Below are positions 16,016 to 25,297 of a DNA stretch of 64,000 nucleotides, in pieces. A program made the position numbers and the translations under genes. The stretch is from NCBI GenBank assembly GCA_964571135.1, contig CAZMZW010000004.1, forward strand, positions 115,644 through 179,643, in the 5' to 3' direction. Every line of letters starts with the position of its first letter. Positions within the stretch are counted from its first letter, which is position 1. This DNA comes from CAZMZW01 sp964571135 (GTDB lineage Bacteria; Chloroflexota; Anaerolineae; Anaerolineales; Anaerolineaceae). Below the pieces are notes generated by a model. The model was given only the letters and a program-made list of their open reading frames with translations. It was not told the DNA's origin and ran no database searches.

Positions 16016-16855
16016 TTGAAGAAATTTAAAAAAAACACACCCAGCCGTTATTTAGGGAAAACGGCGTTGATCACCGGTGCCTCCAGCGGCATCGGTGCAG
16101 CTGCGGCGGCTTCCTTGGCCGCCGAGGGGTTGACTGTTGTCCTGGTCGCCCGCCGGCAGGAGAAGCTTGAGCAGCTTGCTAGCGGGATCTCCGCTTCGGG
16201 CGGCCAGGCGCTCGTTATGCCGGCTGACCTTTCCACTCCGCTGGGAGTGGAGCAGCTGGTCCGCGATCTTTTTCAAAAAGGCATCCAAGTGGACGTGCTG
16301 GTCAACAATGCCGGGTTCGGCTGGTACGGCTACTATGCCGACATGGCTTTCGCGACAGCCCATGAAATGCTCCAGGTCAATATCAGCGCGGTCATCCAGC
16401 TCACCCGCCTGCTCCTGCCGGGTATGCTCGAACGCCGCAGCGGGCACATCATCAATATCGGCTCCATCGCCGGCAGCATGCCCAACCAGGGTGTCGCCAT
16501 CTATGCCGCATCCAAGGCTTTCCTGGATGCCTTCACCACATCCCTGCATCGTGAACTGCGCGGCAGCGGTGTGCAGGTCAGCGTGGTGCGCCCCGGCCCG
16601 GTCAAAACCGAATTCTTCCAGACCGCCCGCACCCTCCCTGAAGGGGGCTCTGTGCCTGCCGAGCGTTTTGCAGTTTCTGCGGAGCTGGTTGCCGGTGCGG
16701 TGGTCAGCCTGCTGGACCATCCCCGACGCGCCGTCTTTGTGCCCTGGTTCCTGGGTGTCTCTGCGTGGCTGGAACCCCTCTTCGGCGGTCTCATCGACCG
16801 TCTCGGTCCGCTATTGCTACGACGAAGGCAAAAACCCGTAAAGAATCCGCTTTAA
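16016..16855 (+). CDS. Classical short-chain dehydrogenase
   Basis: A 279-aa SDR with TGASSGIG near residue 20, VNNAGFG near 97 and the catalytic YAASK near 163. A hydrophobic C-terminal tail of about 40 residues may touch the membrane. The reading frame has no ATG before the cofactor motif, so translation starts at a TTG (16016) with poor Shine-Dalgarno support. It follows the first SDR after 36 bases, so both are probably co-expressed under the TetR protein. Substrate unknown; lipid or ketone reduction is likely from the family. Confidence 0.83.
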   Translation: MKKFKKNTPSRYLGKTALITGASSGIGAAAAASLAAEGLTVVLVARRQEKLEQLASGISASGGQALVMPADLSTPLGVEQLVRDLFQKGIQVDVLVNNAGFGWYGYYADMAFATAHEMLQVNISAVIQLTRLLLPGMLERRSGHIINIGSIAGSMPNQGVAIYAASKAFLDAFTTSLHRELRGSGVQVSVVRPGPVKTEFFQTARTLPEGGSVPAERFAVSAELVAGAVVSLLDHPRRAVFVPWFLGVSAWLEPLFGGLIDRLGPLLLRRRQKPVKNPL

Positions 16856-16863
16856 TTCTCGAA

Positions 16864-16976
16864 GACCAACGCACGGGCGTTGGTCGTAGATCCCCTCGTA
16901 GTTCTCCACTTGTGTGGAGAACGGAGATCGCGGAGTATCCCTTAGGGATACCCGAAACATAGCGCCCTCTGGGCGC
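16864..16976. repeat. Cluster of four consecutive perfect hairpins
   Basis: Between the SDR gene and glgC lie four short perfect inverted repeats in a row: GACCAACGC (16864-16872) with 16877-16885; GTTCTCCAC (16901-16909) with 16914-16922; GTATCCC (16935-16941) with 16945-16951; GCGCCC (16962-16967) with 16971-16976. Loops are 3-4 bases. No T-runs follow. The rest of the 280-base gap is repeat-type sequence (GCGTCTCGCAGGCG near 17060). Looks like stacked palindromic repeat units. Confidence 0.65.
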
Positions 16977-17135
16977 ACATGTGGAGGGTAGAAGCTCCTT
17001 ACCATCGTGTCGTTGTGCGTATCGCGAAGCATCTCCGCAGGGGAGGGGACGGACCACCCGCGTCTCGCAGGCGAATGTCTTCTGCCGTGATTTTCCTGTA
17101 TACTATTATCAAAAGCCATCCTGCAAGGAGGTTGT

Positions 17136-18413
17136 ATGGATTCCCTGGATAATACCCTGGCGGTCATCCTCGGCGGAGGGCAGGGCACCCGCCTCTACCC
17201 GCTCACCAAGGAGCGCGCCAAGCCCGCCGTGCCAATGGCTGCCAAATACCGCCTCATCGATGTTCCGGTCAGCAACTGCCTCAACTCCGGCATCTATAAG
17301 ATCGCCATCCTTACCCAGTTCAACTCCGTCTCCCTCCACCGCCATATCTCCCAGACCTACAAGTTCGATGTCTTCCATCCCGGCTGGGTCAACATCTGGG
17401 CGGCGGAGCAGACCATTGAAAGCCGCGACTGGTACCAGGGTACCGCCGATGCCGTCCGCAAACAGCTGGTGGAGATCCGCTCCGCCCGCGTGCCTTTTGT
17501 GCTCATCCTGGCTGGCGACCATCTCTACCGCATGAACTACGCCGAAATGGCTGCCTTTCACTGGAAGAACGACGCGGATATCACCGTGGCGGTTCAGCCT
17601 GTCGCCCCACAGGATGTCTCCCGATTTGGAATTCTCAAATGCGATAAACAAAAGCGCATCGTGCGCTTTGCTGAAAAGCCGGATGATCCGGTCACCCTTA
17701 AAGAGATGGTCAGTCTTAAAGATAAAGCCCGCCCTTACCTTGGCTCGATGGGTATTTATCTGTTCAAGACCGAGGCCCTCATTAAGATCCTACAGGGCAG
17801 CACGTTTGATGATTTTGGCAAACACGTGCTCCCCGCCTCGATCGACGACTACAAGGTGTATGGCTTTTATTTCGATGGTTACTGGGCGGATATCGGCACC
17901 ATCCGTGCCTTCTACGAGACCAACCTGGCGCTTACCGATCCCAAACCGGCCTTCTCCATGATCGATGAGGGCTGGCCCATTTACACCCACCCCCGCTTTT
18001 TACCTGCTGCTGAGATCCTCAACAGCACCCTTGAGCATGTCATGCTCGCCGAGGGTTCCTGGATCAAGGATGCCTGCATCACCCACTCGGTTATCGGCCT
18101 GCGCAGCCAGATCCGCGCCGGGGTGAAGATGACCAACACCATCATGATGGGCGCCGACTATTACGGCTTTTTCCGCCGCGGCGAAGAGGAGGAAAAAGGG
18201 GAGATCGGCCTGGGCGTTGGCAGCAACTGCGATATCGAAGGTGCCATCATTGATAAAAATGCCCGCATCGGCAAGGATGTTGTTATCAAGCCCTTCCCTC
18301 TCGGTACTGATCTGGACCATGAGTGCTGGGTGGTGCGCGATGGCATAGTGGTCATTCCCAAGGGTGCCACCATTAATCCCGGGGTGCACATTACCCCCGA
18401 CGCGATAGGGTAA
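17136..18413 (+). CDS. glgC: Glucose-1-phosphate adenylyltransferase
   Basis: Makes ADP-glucose from ATP and glucose-1-phosphate, the committed step of bacterial glycogen synthesis. The N-terminal nucleotidyltransferase motif GGGQGTRLYPLT is at residues 14-25, followed by KPAVPMAAKYRLID and the substrate segment NWYQGTADAV-like RDWYQGTADAVR near 104. The C-terminal left-handed beta-helix has hexapeptide-type repeats. At 425 aa it has the usual length. AAGGAGG lies just before the ATG. No glgA, glgB or glgP is next to it in this window. Confidence 0.93.
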   Translation: MDSLDNTLAVILGGGQGTRLYPLTKERAKPAVPMAAKYRLIDVPVSNCLNSGIYKIAILTQFNSVSLHRHISQTYKFDVFHPGWVNIWAAEQTIESRDWYQGTADAVRKQLVEIRSARVPFVLILAGDHLYRMNYAEMAAFHWKNDADITVAVQPVAPQDVSRFGILKCDKQKRIVRFAEKPDDPVTLKEMVSLKDKARPYLGSMGIYLFKTEALIKILQGSTFDDFGKHVLPASIDDYKVYGFYFDGYWADIGTIRAFYETNLALTDPKPAFSMIDEGWPIYTHPRFLPAAEILNSTLEHVMLAEGSWIKDACITHSVIGLRSQIRAGVKMTNTIMMGADYYGFFRRGEEEEKGEIGLGVGSNCDIEGAIIDKNARIGKDVVIKPFPLGTDLDHECWVVRDGIVVIPKGATINPGVHITPDAIG

Positions 18414-18628
18414 AATATACGGCGTTAGTCGCAGACTGCGCGATACACTCAAAGAACGAGATCGCGTCGCCAAAAACCGTCTCGCGAATTCTGCATTAGC
18501 GAGGAACGTTTTGCGTGACGAAGCAATCTCTAGAAGAATTGTCACCCTAGAAAGGGTGACCTACGTCTACAGACTGCACGATGGCTGACCTACATTTCTA
18601 AATCCAATTCTTATCTTGGAGCATTGAC
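18414..18628. repeat. Intergenic repeat stretch with a palindromic unit at 18539-18567
   Basis: Gene-free. The unit is TTGTCACCCT, AGAA, AGGGTGAC, then CTACGTC. The same flanks with a different but still complementary stem occur at 62390 and 63695, and inverted at 10110. A partial copy (GGCTGACCTAC) follows near 18583. Other segments (GCGAGATCGCGTCGCC, CGTCTCGCGAATTC) echo the repeats at 62280 and 63610. Confidence 0.6.
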
Positions 18629-21475
18629 ATGGCGAATGAACCCACCCCCGCTGAAAACAAACCTGGTCTCGACCTGGACCTATCCTGGCACACCCTCAAT
18701 TCCGAGGATGTGCTGGAAAAACTGCATTCCCCCCAGGAGTCCGGCCTCTCCTCTGAGGAAGCCAAACTGCGCTTTGAGCGCTATGGGCCTAACCAGCTTA
18801 AGGAAGGCAAGCGCACCTCATTTCTGCGCATGGTCTTTGACCAGCTCAACAATTTTGTGGTCATCCTGCTTATTGCTGCTGCGGTCATTTCCGCTTTCCT
18901 GGGGGAAGGGATTGATGCGGCTGCCATCATCACCATTGTGGTGCTCAATACCATCATGGGCGTGGTTCAGGAAAGCCGCGCCGAAAATGCCCTGGCGGCG
19001 CTAAAAAAGATGGCTGCCCCGGAAGCCCAGGTGCTGCGCGATGGGCACCGCGTTTCCGTTCCTGCCTTCGAACTGGTGCCGGGCGATATTGTCTTTCTTG
19101 AGACCGGCAACTTTGTCCCGGCGGATGTGCGCCTGCTGGAAGCGGTCAATTTGCGCATTGAGGAAGCTGCCCTCACCGGTGAATCCGTGCCGGTCTCCAA
19201 GAATGTCTCCCTGGTGATGGATGAAGGCGCCTCCCTGGGTGACCGCAAGAACACCGCCTTTATGGGTACTGTGGTTTCTTACGGGCGCGGTCAGGGCGTG
19301 GTCATTTCCACTGGCATGCATACCCAGATCGGATTGATTGCCCGCATGCTCCAATCCGTTGAGGAAGAAGAGACTCCCCTTCAGCGCCGCCTTGACCAGT
19401 TGGGCAAAACCCTCGGTTGGGTCTGCCTGATCGTCAGTGCGCTGGTCTTTGTGGCTGGCTGGCTGCAGGGTGGTAACCCGCTCGAAATGTTTATGATTGC
19501 CGTCAGTCTAGCCATCGCCGCTGTACCGGAAGGTCTGCCGGCTGTGGTCACCATTTCCCTGGCGCTGGGCATGCGCGAGATGATCCACCACCATGCCCTT
19601 ATCCGCCGCCTTTCCTCTGTGGAAACCCTTGGCTCAGCCACGGTCATCTGCTCGGATAAAACCGGCACCCTTACCCAGAACGCCATGACCGTCACCCGCG
19701 TCTGGGTGGATGGAAAGTTCTTTGAGATTACCGGCAGCGGCTACCAGGCCAGCGGCGATTTTCTGCTGGATAAGCAAAAGGTGGATATCCAAAACTACCC
19801 TGCGGTAAAAACGGCTTTATGGATTGGCACGCTCAATAATGATGCCCATATTGAAGAAGTCGCCGAAGAAAAAGGCGAACCTTCCATCCGCATTGTCGGC
19901 GATCCCACCGAGGGCTCTCTGCTGGTGGCTGCCAAAAAAGCTGGCGCCAGATTGCGCGAATTGCATCAAGCCTTCCCGCGTGAGGATGAGATCCCCTTTG
20001 ATTCCGACCGCAAGCGCATGGTCACCCTGCATGCCATCGCCCATCCTTCCATAGAGGATATTGATCCTTTCACCGAAGAACACGCGGGTAAGGACCTGTA
20101 CGTGATTGCGGTCAAGGGCGCCCCGGATGTGGTCTTGAATCTGTGTAACCGCAGCCAGCTGATGGATAACAATGTGCGACCATTGGATGATCCTGCCCGC
20201 CAGTCTGTCCTGGCAGCCAATGATGCCATGACCCGTGATGCCCTGCGTGTGCTGGGCATGGCTTATAAAGTGGTCACTTCCCGCCCTGAGGAAATGGACC
20301 CCGCCGATCTGGAGAAGGACCTGATCTTTGCCGGGTTGGTGGGTATGATCGACCCTGCCCGCGAAGAAGTTAAACCCGCTTTACTCAAAGCGCTCAAAGC
20401 CGGCATCCGTACCGTGATGATCACCGGCGATTATCCCAACACTGCCCGTGCCATTGCCGAAAGCATCGGTCTGCTGCGTCCTGGTCACAAGGTGGTCACC
20501 GGCGCCGAATTGGATGGGATGTCTGACCAGGCTCTCAAGGATGATATTGAACAAATGGACGTGTTCGCCCGGGTCTCGCCGGCTCATAAAATGCGCATTG
20601 TGGAAGCTCTGCGTGCCAATGGTGAAGTGGTGGCCATGACCGGCGATGGGGTCAATGATGCCCCTGCCATCAAAGCTGCCGACATCGGGGTGGCGATGGG
20701 CATCACCGGTACCGACGTGGCCAAAGAGACCGCGGATATGGTCCTGACCGATGATAACTATGCCAGCATCGTTTCGGCGGTGGAGCAGGGGCGCATCATC
20801 TACAGCAATATCCGTAAGTTTGTCTATTACCTCATCTCCTGTAACATGGCTGAGATCCTCATTATTTTTATCCCCACCGTCCTTGGGCGCTGGCTGTTTG
20901 CCTTTGCCGGCACCCGTGCGATCCTTTCACCGCTCACCCCCATTCAACTGCTGTGGCTCAACCTGGCAACCGATGGCGCTCCCGCGCTGGCGCTGGGCAC
21001 TGAAAAAGGTGACCCGGACATCATGGACCAGAAGCCGCGTCCCACCCGTGAACCGATCATCAACCGGTTTATGCAAATGGGTGTGGTCATTCAAACCATT
21101 GCCATCACGGCTACAACCCTGATCGCATATGCCATCGGCCTGGGCCACTCTGACCCGCGCTTTGCGGAGACGATGGCTTTTGTCACCCTGTCCATGTCCG
21201 AGCTGCTGCGCGCCTTCACTGCCCGCTCCGAACGCTACCCGTTGCTCAAGATCGGCGTTTTTACCAACAAGTGGATGAACCTGGCTGTGCTGGCTTCGGT
21301 CAGCCTGATTCTGGTGGTGGTGTATGTGCCGTTTTTCAATGTGATTTTCAATACCCTGCCGCTGGGCCTGGCTGAATGGGAATTGATCGTGCCGCTCTTC
21401 CTGGTGCCTTCCCTTGCTGCGGAGGCGGTTAAATATTTCATCACCTGGCAGGCAAATAAAGCAGAAGCTAAATAA
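18629..21475 (+). CDS. Cation-transporting P-type ATPase (PacL / Ca2+ type)
   Basis: A 948-aa P2-type pump of the inner membrane. In order: N-terminal cation-ATPase domain (about 20-90), two transmembrane helices, actuator domain with TGESVP near 190, helices 3-4 with the ion-site PEGLPA segment, phosphorylation motif DKTGTLT with Asp343, nucleotide domain, hinge TGDGVNDAP near 670, and a C-terminal bundle of about six helices. The PEGLPA sequence and the C-terminal cation ATPase domain favour Ca2+ (SERCA/PacL-like) or Na+ over heavy metals. TTGGAG lies ten bases before the ATG. Confidence 0.92.
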   Translation: MANEPTPAENKPGLDLDLSWHTLNSEDVLEKLHSPQESGLSSEEAKLRFERYGPNQLKEGKRTSFLRMVFDQLNNFVVILLIAAAVISAFLGEGIDAAAIITIVVLNTIMGVVQESRAENALAALKKMAAPEAQVLRDGHRVSVPAFELVPGDIVFLETGNFVPADVRLLEAVNLRIEEAALTGESVPVSKNVSLVMDEGASLGDRKNTAFMGTVVSYGRGQGVVISTGMHTQIGLIARMLQSVEEEETPLQRRLDQLGKTLGWVCLIVSALVFVAGWLQGGNPLEMFMIAVSLAIAAVPEGLPAVVTISLALGMREMIHHHALIRRLSSVETLGSATVICSDKTGTLTQNAMTVTRVWVDGKFFEITGSGYQASGDFLLDKQKVDIQNYPAVKTALWIGTLNNDAHIEEVAEEKGEPSIRIVGDPTEGSLLVAAKKAGARLRELHQAFPREDEIPFDSDRKRMVTLHAIAHPSIEDIDPFTEEHAGKDLYVIAVKGAPDVVLNLCNRSQLMDNNVRPLDDPARQSVLAANDAMTRDALRVLGMAYKVVTSRPEEMDPADLEKDLIFAGLVGMIDPAREEVKPALLKALKAGIRTVMITGDYPNTARAIAESIGLLRPGHKVVTGAELDGMSDQALKDDIEQMDVFARVSPAHKMRIVEALRANGEVVAMTGDGVNDAPAIKAADIGVAMGITGTDVAKETADMVLTDDNYASIVSAVEQGRIIYSNIRKFVYYLISCNMAEILIIFIPTVLGRWLFAFAGTRAILSPLTPIQLLWLNLATDGAPALALGTEKGDPDIMDQKPRPTREPIINRFMQMGVVIQTIAITATTLIAYAIGLGHSDPRFAETMAFVTLSMSELLRAFTARSERYPLLKIGVFTNKWMNLAVLASVSLILVVVYVPFFNVIFNTLPLGLAEWELIVPLFLVPSLAAEAVKYFITWQANKAEAK

Positions 21476-21493
21476 AGACCTTCATTTACCCCC

Positions 21494-21530
21494 TTGACAA
21501 ACATAGAATTATTGTTCTATAATAGAACAA
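21494..21530 (+). promoter_or_regulatory. Promoter with a palindrome over the -10 box
   Basis: TTGACA (21494-21499) and TATAAT (21518-21523) are 18 bp apart. The -10 box lies inside the perfect palindrome TTGTTCTA-taa-TAGAACAA (21512-21530). This is the typical place for a repressor operator. The cognate regulator is unknown. Confidence 0.7.
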
Positions 21531-21569
21531 AATTACTAATCGCTGTGTTTTTCAAAAGGAGTAAATGCC

Positions 21570-22268
21570 ATGAACCTTTCTCAAACCCGCCATTTAGCCC
21601 GTTCCCCGCAGAAAATTGCGGAATCCCTGCAACTGCGCTCTGGCATGGTTTTCACCCTGCTCATTTTCCTGGCGCTGCTGGCCTTTGAACTTTTCAACTA
21701 CGGCACCACGGATTATGCCATGCGCGATCTGCTGGGTGATATTGGTTTTGGAAGCCTGCGCTGGGCAACCATCCTGGCCATGGCTTTCTGTGCGATGGAT
21801 TTCGCCGGCATTGCCCGCCTGTTCAGTCCGCAGGAAGAAGGCAAGGAAAAACGCGAGAACTGGTATCTGCTGGCTGCCTGGCTGATCGCTGCCACCATGA
21901 ACGCCGGCCTCACCTGGTGGGGCGTTTCCATGGCGGTCTATAATCACCCGGTTCAGAGCATTATGGTGGTGGACCCGCAGACGATCGTTACTGTGGTGCC
22001 CATCTTTGTGGCTGTGCTCGTGTGGATATTACGCATCCTGATCATCGGTTCGCTGGTGTCATCCCTTAACCGCCTGCTCATCAATGAGAAACCGGAAAAA
22101 CCTGTGCAGACCCAGCCGCAGGCGCGCCCCAGCCAACCCTTTGGCTTTAAAATTACGCCGCCACTACCAGGAACTGCTCCAGCGGGTGGATTTGTGCGCA
22201 GGCCCATGCCGTTAACTTCAACTCGCGGTCAGAAATTGCCGGAATCTTACACGCCCCTGGATCTATAG
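21570..22268 (+). CDS. Four-helix membrane protein with proline-rich tail
   Basis: A 232-aa protein with about four hydrophobic segments (near residues 30-48, 62-80, 102-122 and 145-170) and a cytoplasmic tail rich in Pro, Gln and Arg. No family is recognised. AAAAGGAG lies ten bases before the ATG. It has its own promoter with an operator-like palindrome and a clear terminator, so it is a regulated single-gene unit. Role unknown. Confidence 0.7.
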   Translation: MNLSQTRHLARSPQKIAESLQLRSGMVFTLLIFLALLAFELFNYGTTDYAMRDLLGDIGFGSLRWATILAMAFCAMDFAGIARLFSPQEEGKEKRENWYLLAAWLIAATMNAGLTWWGVSMAVYNHPVQSIMVVDPQTIVTVVPIFVAVLVWILRILIIGSLVSSLNRLLINEKPEKPVQTQPQARPSQPFGFKITPPLPGTAPAGGFVRRPMPLTSTRGQKLPESYTPLDL

Positions 22269-22296
22269 AGGCTGATCGTCCGCAGCTTTTAATCAA

Positions 22297-22327
22297 CAAC
22301 CGCTCTTTGATGAGCGGTTGTTTTTAT
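22297..22327 (+). terminator. Rho-independent terminator
   Basis: CAACCGCTC (22297-22305) pairs with GAGCGGTTG (22312-22320), followed by TTTTTAT. Confidence 0.85.
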
Positions 22328-22426
22328 TTAACCTGATAATTTTTCGCGATGGAAAGGGATCTTACACGTTGTAAGTTCCGTTTGGTTGCCATAAAAATTA
22401 AAAATGGTTCGCTTATAATCATCTGT

Positions 22427-23557
22427 GTGACCGATCAAAATAATCCCCATCCGGTCTGGGTGGATACCACCCAGGGATTCACTGCCATGCTGGCTAAACT
22501 TCTCAAAGCGCCTGTAGTGGCGGTGGATACGGAGTCCAACAGCCTGCATGCTTACCGGGAGCAGGTCTGCTTGATCCAATTTTCAACGCCTGAACATGAT
22601 TTTCTGCTCGACCCGTTGGCGGGGCTGGATCTTCAGCCATTGGGCAGCCTTTTTTCCAGCCAGAAAATTGAAAAGGTCTTTCACGCCTGTGAATATGATG
22701 TCATTTGCCTGAGGCGCGATTTTGGTTTCACTTTCGATCAACTTTTTGATACCATGCAAACGGCTCGCATCCTCGGTATGGAAAAGTTCAGTCTGGGTGA
22801 CCTGGTGGAAGCGGAGTTTGGCCTGCATTTGGATAAACATAACCAAAAAGCGGACTGGGCGCAGCGGCCGCTTTCCCCATCCATGCAAGCTTATGCGAGC
22901 CTGGATACTCACTTTTTGATCCCGCTGCGCGAGAAAATGATCAGCCAGCTGAACAAGCGCGGTTTAATGGAATTGGCAGAGGAAGATTTTCAACGCCTGT
23001 GCAGCTCCAGCGCCAATGGTGACCACAAACCGCTGTACACCCAGGTGAGCGGCTACCAGGACCTCAGCAGCCGCCAGCTGGCAGTACTGAATGAATGTTG
23101 TGCCTACCGCGACCGGCGCGCCCAATTGATCAACCAGCCCCATTTCAAGGTTGTTGGTAATCAGGCTTTGCTGGCCATTGCCCAGATTTGCCCGAAGAAT
23201 GACCAGGACCTGAAAAAGATCGAAGAACTCCCATTGCGATTATATGAACGGCATGCCGAGGGACTGCTGACTGCTGTCCGGCGTGGATTACAGGCGCAGC
23301 CCATTGAACTGCCCCATCGGCAGCGGCCAGACGATTGGTACCTCAACCGACTTGACAAACTAAAAACCTGGCGCAAACAAACCGCCGAACGCCTGCAGGT
23401 TCTTTCGGATGTTGTTTTGCCGCGTGATGTGCTGGAAGAGATTGCCAGCCAGAATCCGCAATCTTTATCATCCCTGCAAAATATTATGAACAGCATTCCA
23501 TGGCGTTTTGCTCATTTTAGTACGGAACTATTGGATGTGATCAAGGAGAAAAAATGA
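22427..23557 (+). CDS. rnd: Ribonuclease D
   Basis: A DEDD-family 3'-5' exoribonuclease that trims tRNA and other small RNAs. The first exonuclease motif is VDTESNSL, followed by HACEYDVICL, and the third motif YASLDTHFL. An HRDC domain lies in the last third. I choose the GTG at 22427 as start: a TATAAT box ends at 22419, seven bases before it, so the message would be leaderless. An ATG at 22349 lies upstream of this promoter and lacks a Shine-Dalgarno site. The 3' end overlaps the next gene by four bases, which couples two RNA-processing enzymes. Confidence 0.88.
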   Translation: MTDQNNPHPVWVDTTQGFTAMLAKLLKAPVVAVDTESNSLHAYREQVCLIQFSTPEHDFLLDPLAGLDLQPLGSLFSSQKIEKVFHACEYDVICLRRDFGFTFDQLFDTMQTARILGMEKFSLGDLVEAEFGLHLDKHNQKADWAQRPLSPSMQAYASLDTHFLIPLREKMISQLNKRGLMELAEEDFQRLCSSSANGDHKPLYTQVSGYQDLSSRQLAVLNECCAYRDRRAQLINQPHFKVVGNQALLAIAQICPKNDQDLKKIEELPLRLYERHAEGLLTAVRRGLQAQPIELPHRQRPDDWYLNRLDKLKTWRKQTAERLQVLSDVVLPRDVLEEIASQNPQSLSSLQNIMNSIPWRFAHFSTELLDVIKEKK

Positions 23558-24951
23558 AAATCCATTTTGATGGCGCAGACCAGACGGTCACTGGCAGCCA
23601 GCACTTGTTGGAAATTAATGGCAAATTTATTTTGCTGGATTGCGGCATTTATCAGGGCAGGCGCGAGGACTTTTATAAGATCAATGCCAATTTCCCCTTT
23701 GACCCGCGCAGGCTGGATGCGGTCATCCTCAGCCATGCCCACATTGACCATAGCGGCAATCTGCCCAATTTGATCAAGCAGGGTTACTCCGGTCCGATCT
23801 ACACAACCCCGCCCTCTGCCGAACTGGCCAATTTCATGCTTCAGGATTCAGGCAAGATTTATGAAGAAGATTCTTCCTATATCAACTTGAAAAAGCTCAA
23901 ACCCGGTGAGAAGCCCATTGAACCTCTTTACACGATCGCAGATGCTCAAAAAGTGGAAGGGCAGTTCCGACCTGTACATTACGATACCCCCTTCGAACCC
24001 ATCCCGGGTGTGACCGCCCGTCTGGTGAATGCCGGGCATATCCTCGGCAGCGCCGCTATTGTGCTGGAAATAAATGAAAATGGCGCGGTTAAACACCTGT
24101 GGTTCTCCGGCGATATCGGCCGTTTTAAGCTGCCCTTGCTGCCTGACCCGGTCCTGCCCACTAATGTGGATTACGTGATGATGGAGTGTACCTATGGGGA
24201 TACCCCACACAGTGACCCAGAAGCGGCATACCAGATGTTCCGGGATGTCGTTCTGCGCACCATCCAGCGCGGCGGTAAGCTGATCGTACCCGCGTTTGCC
24301 GTCGGGCGCACCCAGGAGATCGTCTATATGCTCAACCGCATGCTCAGCGATGGTGAATTGCCCCGCTTACCCGTTTTTGTGGACAGTCCGCTGGCAGTGA
24401 ATATTACCGATGTGTTCATGAAGTTCCCCGAGTATTTTGACGATGAAACCCAGCAGTTCGTCCGCACCGGAAAACATCCAGCCCTGACCTTCCCAGGCTT
24501 GACCTACACCCGCTCCACGGATGAGTCCAAAGCCATCAATAACCAGAAGGGACCGCTGATCATTATTTCGGCTTCGGGCATGTGTGAAGCCGGGCGCATT
24601 TTGCATCACCTGAAAAATAACGTCGAGGATCCGAAAAATACGGTGGCCGTCGTTGGATGGATGGCGCCCAATACACTGGGGCGGAGAATCCAGGAGAAAC
24701 AACCCGTATTACGAATTTTCAATGAAATGCATCCCCTGCGGGCAGAGGTGGCGGTCATCAGCGGGCTATCCGCCCATGCCGGGCAGGATGGATTATTGCA
24801 ATATGCCCTGGCTTCCCATAAGGGCGGGGTGAAAAAGATCTTCCTGGTGCATGGCGAAGCGGATGCTGCCATTGCTTTTGAGCAGTTGATGACCCAGAAT
24901 GGGATCACCTCCTTCGAATTTCCCACTAAAGGGGAAGTGGCGGAAATTTAA
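23554..24951 (+). CDS. Beta-CASP metallo-beta-lactamase RNase (YSH1/CPSF-like)
   Basis: A 465-aa metal-dependent endo/exoribonuclease-type protein. The MBL motif HAHIDHSG is near residue 65, the beta-CASP insertion spans about 190-360, and a late His segment (SGLSAHAG) lies near 407. These match the RNA-processing KHxSH-type family with homologues in bacteria and archaea. The ATG overlaps the stop of rnd (ATGA), so the two are translated together. It probably acts in RNA maturation or decay. Confidence 0.9.
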   Translation: MKIHFDGADQTVTGSQHLLEINGKFILLDCGIYQGRREDFYKINANFPFDPRRLDAVILSHAHIDHSGNLPNLIKQGYSGPIYTTPPSAELANFMLQDSGKIYEEDSSYINLKKLKPGEKPIEPLYTIADAQKVEGQFRPVHYDTPFEPIPGVTARLVNAGHILGSAAIVLEINENGAVKHLWFSGDIGRFKLPLLPDPVLPTNVDYVMMECTYGDTPHSDPEAAYQMFRDVVLRTIQRGGKLIVPAFAVGRTQEIVYMLNRMLSDGELPRLPVFVDSPLAVNITDVFMKFPEYFDDETQQFVRTGKHPALTFPGLTYTRSTDESKAINNQKGPLIIISASGMCEAGRILHHLKNNVEDPKNTVAVVGWMAPNTLGRRIQEKQPVLRIFNEMHPLRAEVAVISGLSAHAGQDGLLQYALASHKGGVKKIFLVHGEADAAIAFEQLMTQNGITSFEFPTKGEVAEI

Positions 24952-24962
24952 AACAGCCCTGC

Positions 24963-24968
24963 TATAAT
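24963..24968 (+). promoter_or_regulatory. -10 box of tRNA-Ser(CGA)
   Basis: TATAAT 14 bases before the tRNA 5' end. No clear -35 box is seen. Confidence 0.5.
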
Positions 24969-24982
24969 TGGCATGCGTTTTG

Positions 24983-25070
24983 GGAGAGGTGCCAGAGTGG
25001 TCGAATGGGACGGTCTCGAAAACCGTTGTGGTCCTCGTGGCCACCGTGGGTTCGAATCCCACCCTCTCCG
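24983..25070 (+). tRNA. trnS(cga): tRNA-Ser(CGA)
   Basis: Acceptor GGAGAGG (24983-24989) pairs with CCTCTCC (25063-25069), discriminator G. The anticodon arm CGGT-CTCGAAA-ACCG carries CGA. A long variable arm (TGTGGTCCTCGTGGCCACC) marks a class II serine tRNA, and the T-loop is TTCGAAT. CCA is not encoded. Its 3' 44 bases are repeated at 26009-26052. Confidence 0.95.
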
Positions 25071-25224
25071 CTACGTTTTACATTCAACGAAATTGTAAGA
25101 TGTTGCTTCGGAGCGAAGTGACTCGCCATGATATTTTTTCGCCGCCGAATTTCGTGTTTCGCTTTGTGAAATGTACCGCCAATAAGAAAGTTCTATTTTC
25201 ACCACCGACCGGTGCGCACACCAC

Positions 25225-25293
25225 AATTTTTCTACCAGTATGGCCAAAATCGCCAAAGCTTTAGGCGTTCCAATGGAAGATTTGATAAAATAA
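25225..25293 (+). pseudogene. C-terminal fragment of an XRE-family regulator
   Basis: The frame ending at TAA 25291-25293 encodes STSMAKIAKALGVPMEDLIK, a typical last helix pair of Cro/C1-type regulators. Nothing upstream in this frame resembles the rest of the domain, and tRNA-Ser starts about 240 bases before. The 5' part of the gene has therefore been lost or scrambled. Confidence 0.6.
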
Positions 25294-25297
25294 AACT

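Noticed and set aside
16052..16720. 222-codon frame antisense to an SDR gene
   Set aside because: G+C-rich codon bias opens the opposite strand; the SDR motifs are on the plus strand.
24968..25264. 98-codon frame over tRNA-Ser(CGA)
   Set aside because: It runs through the tRNA and repeat DNA, so it is chance.
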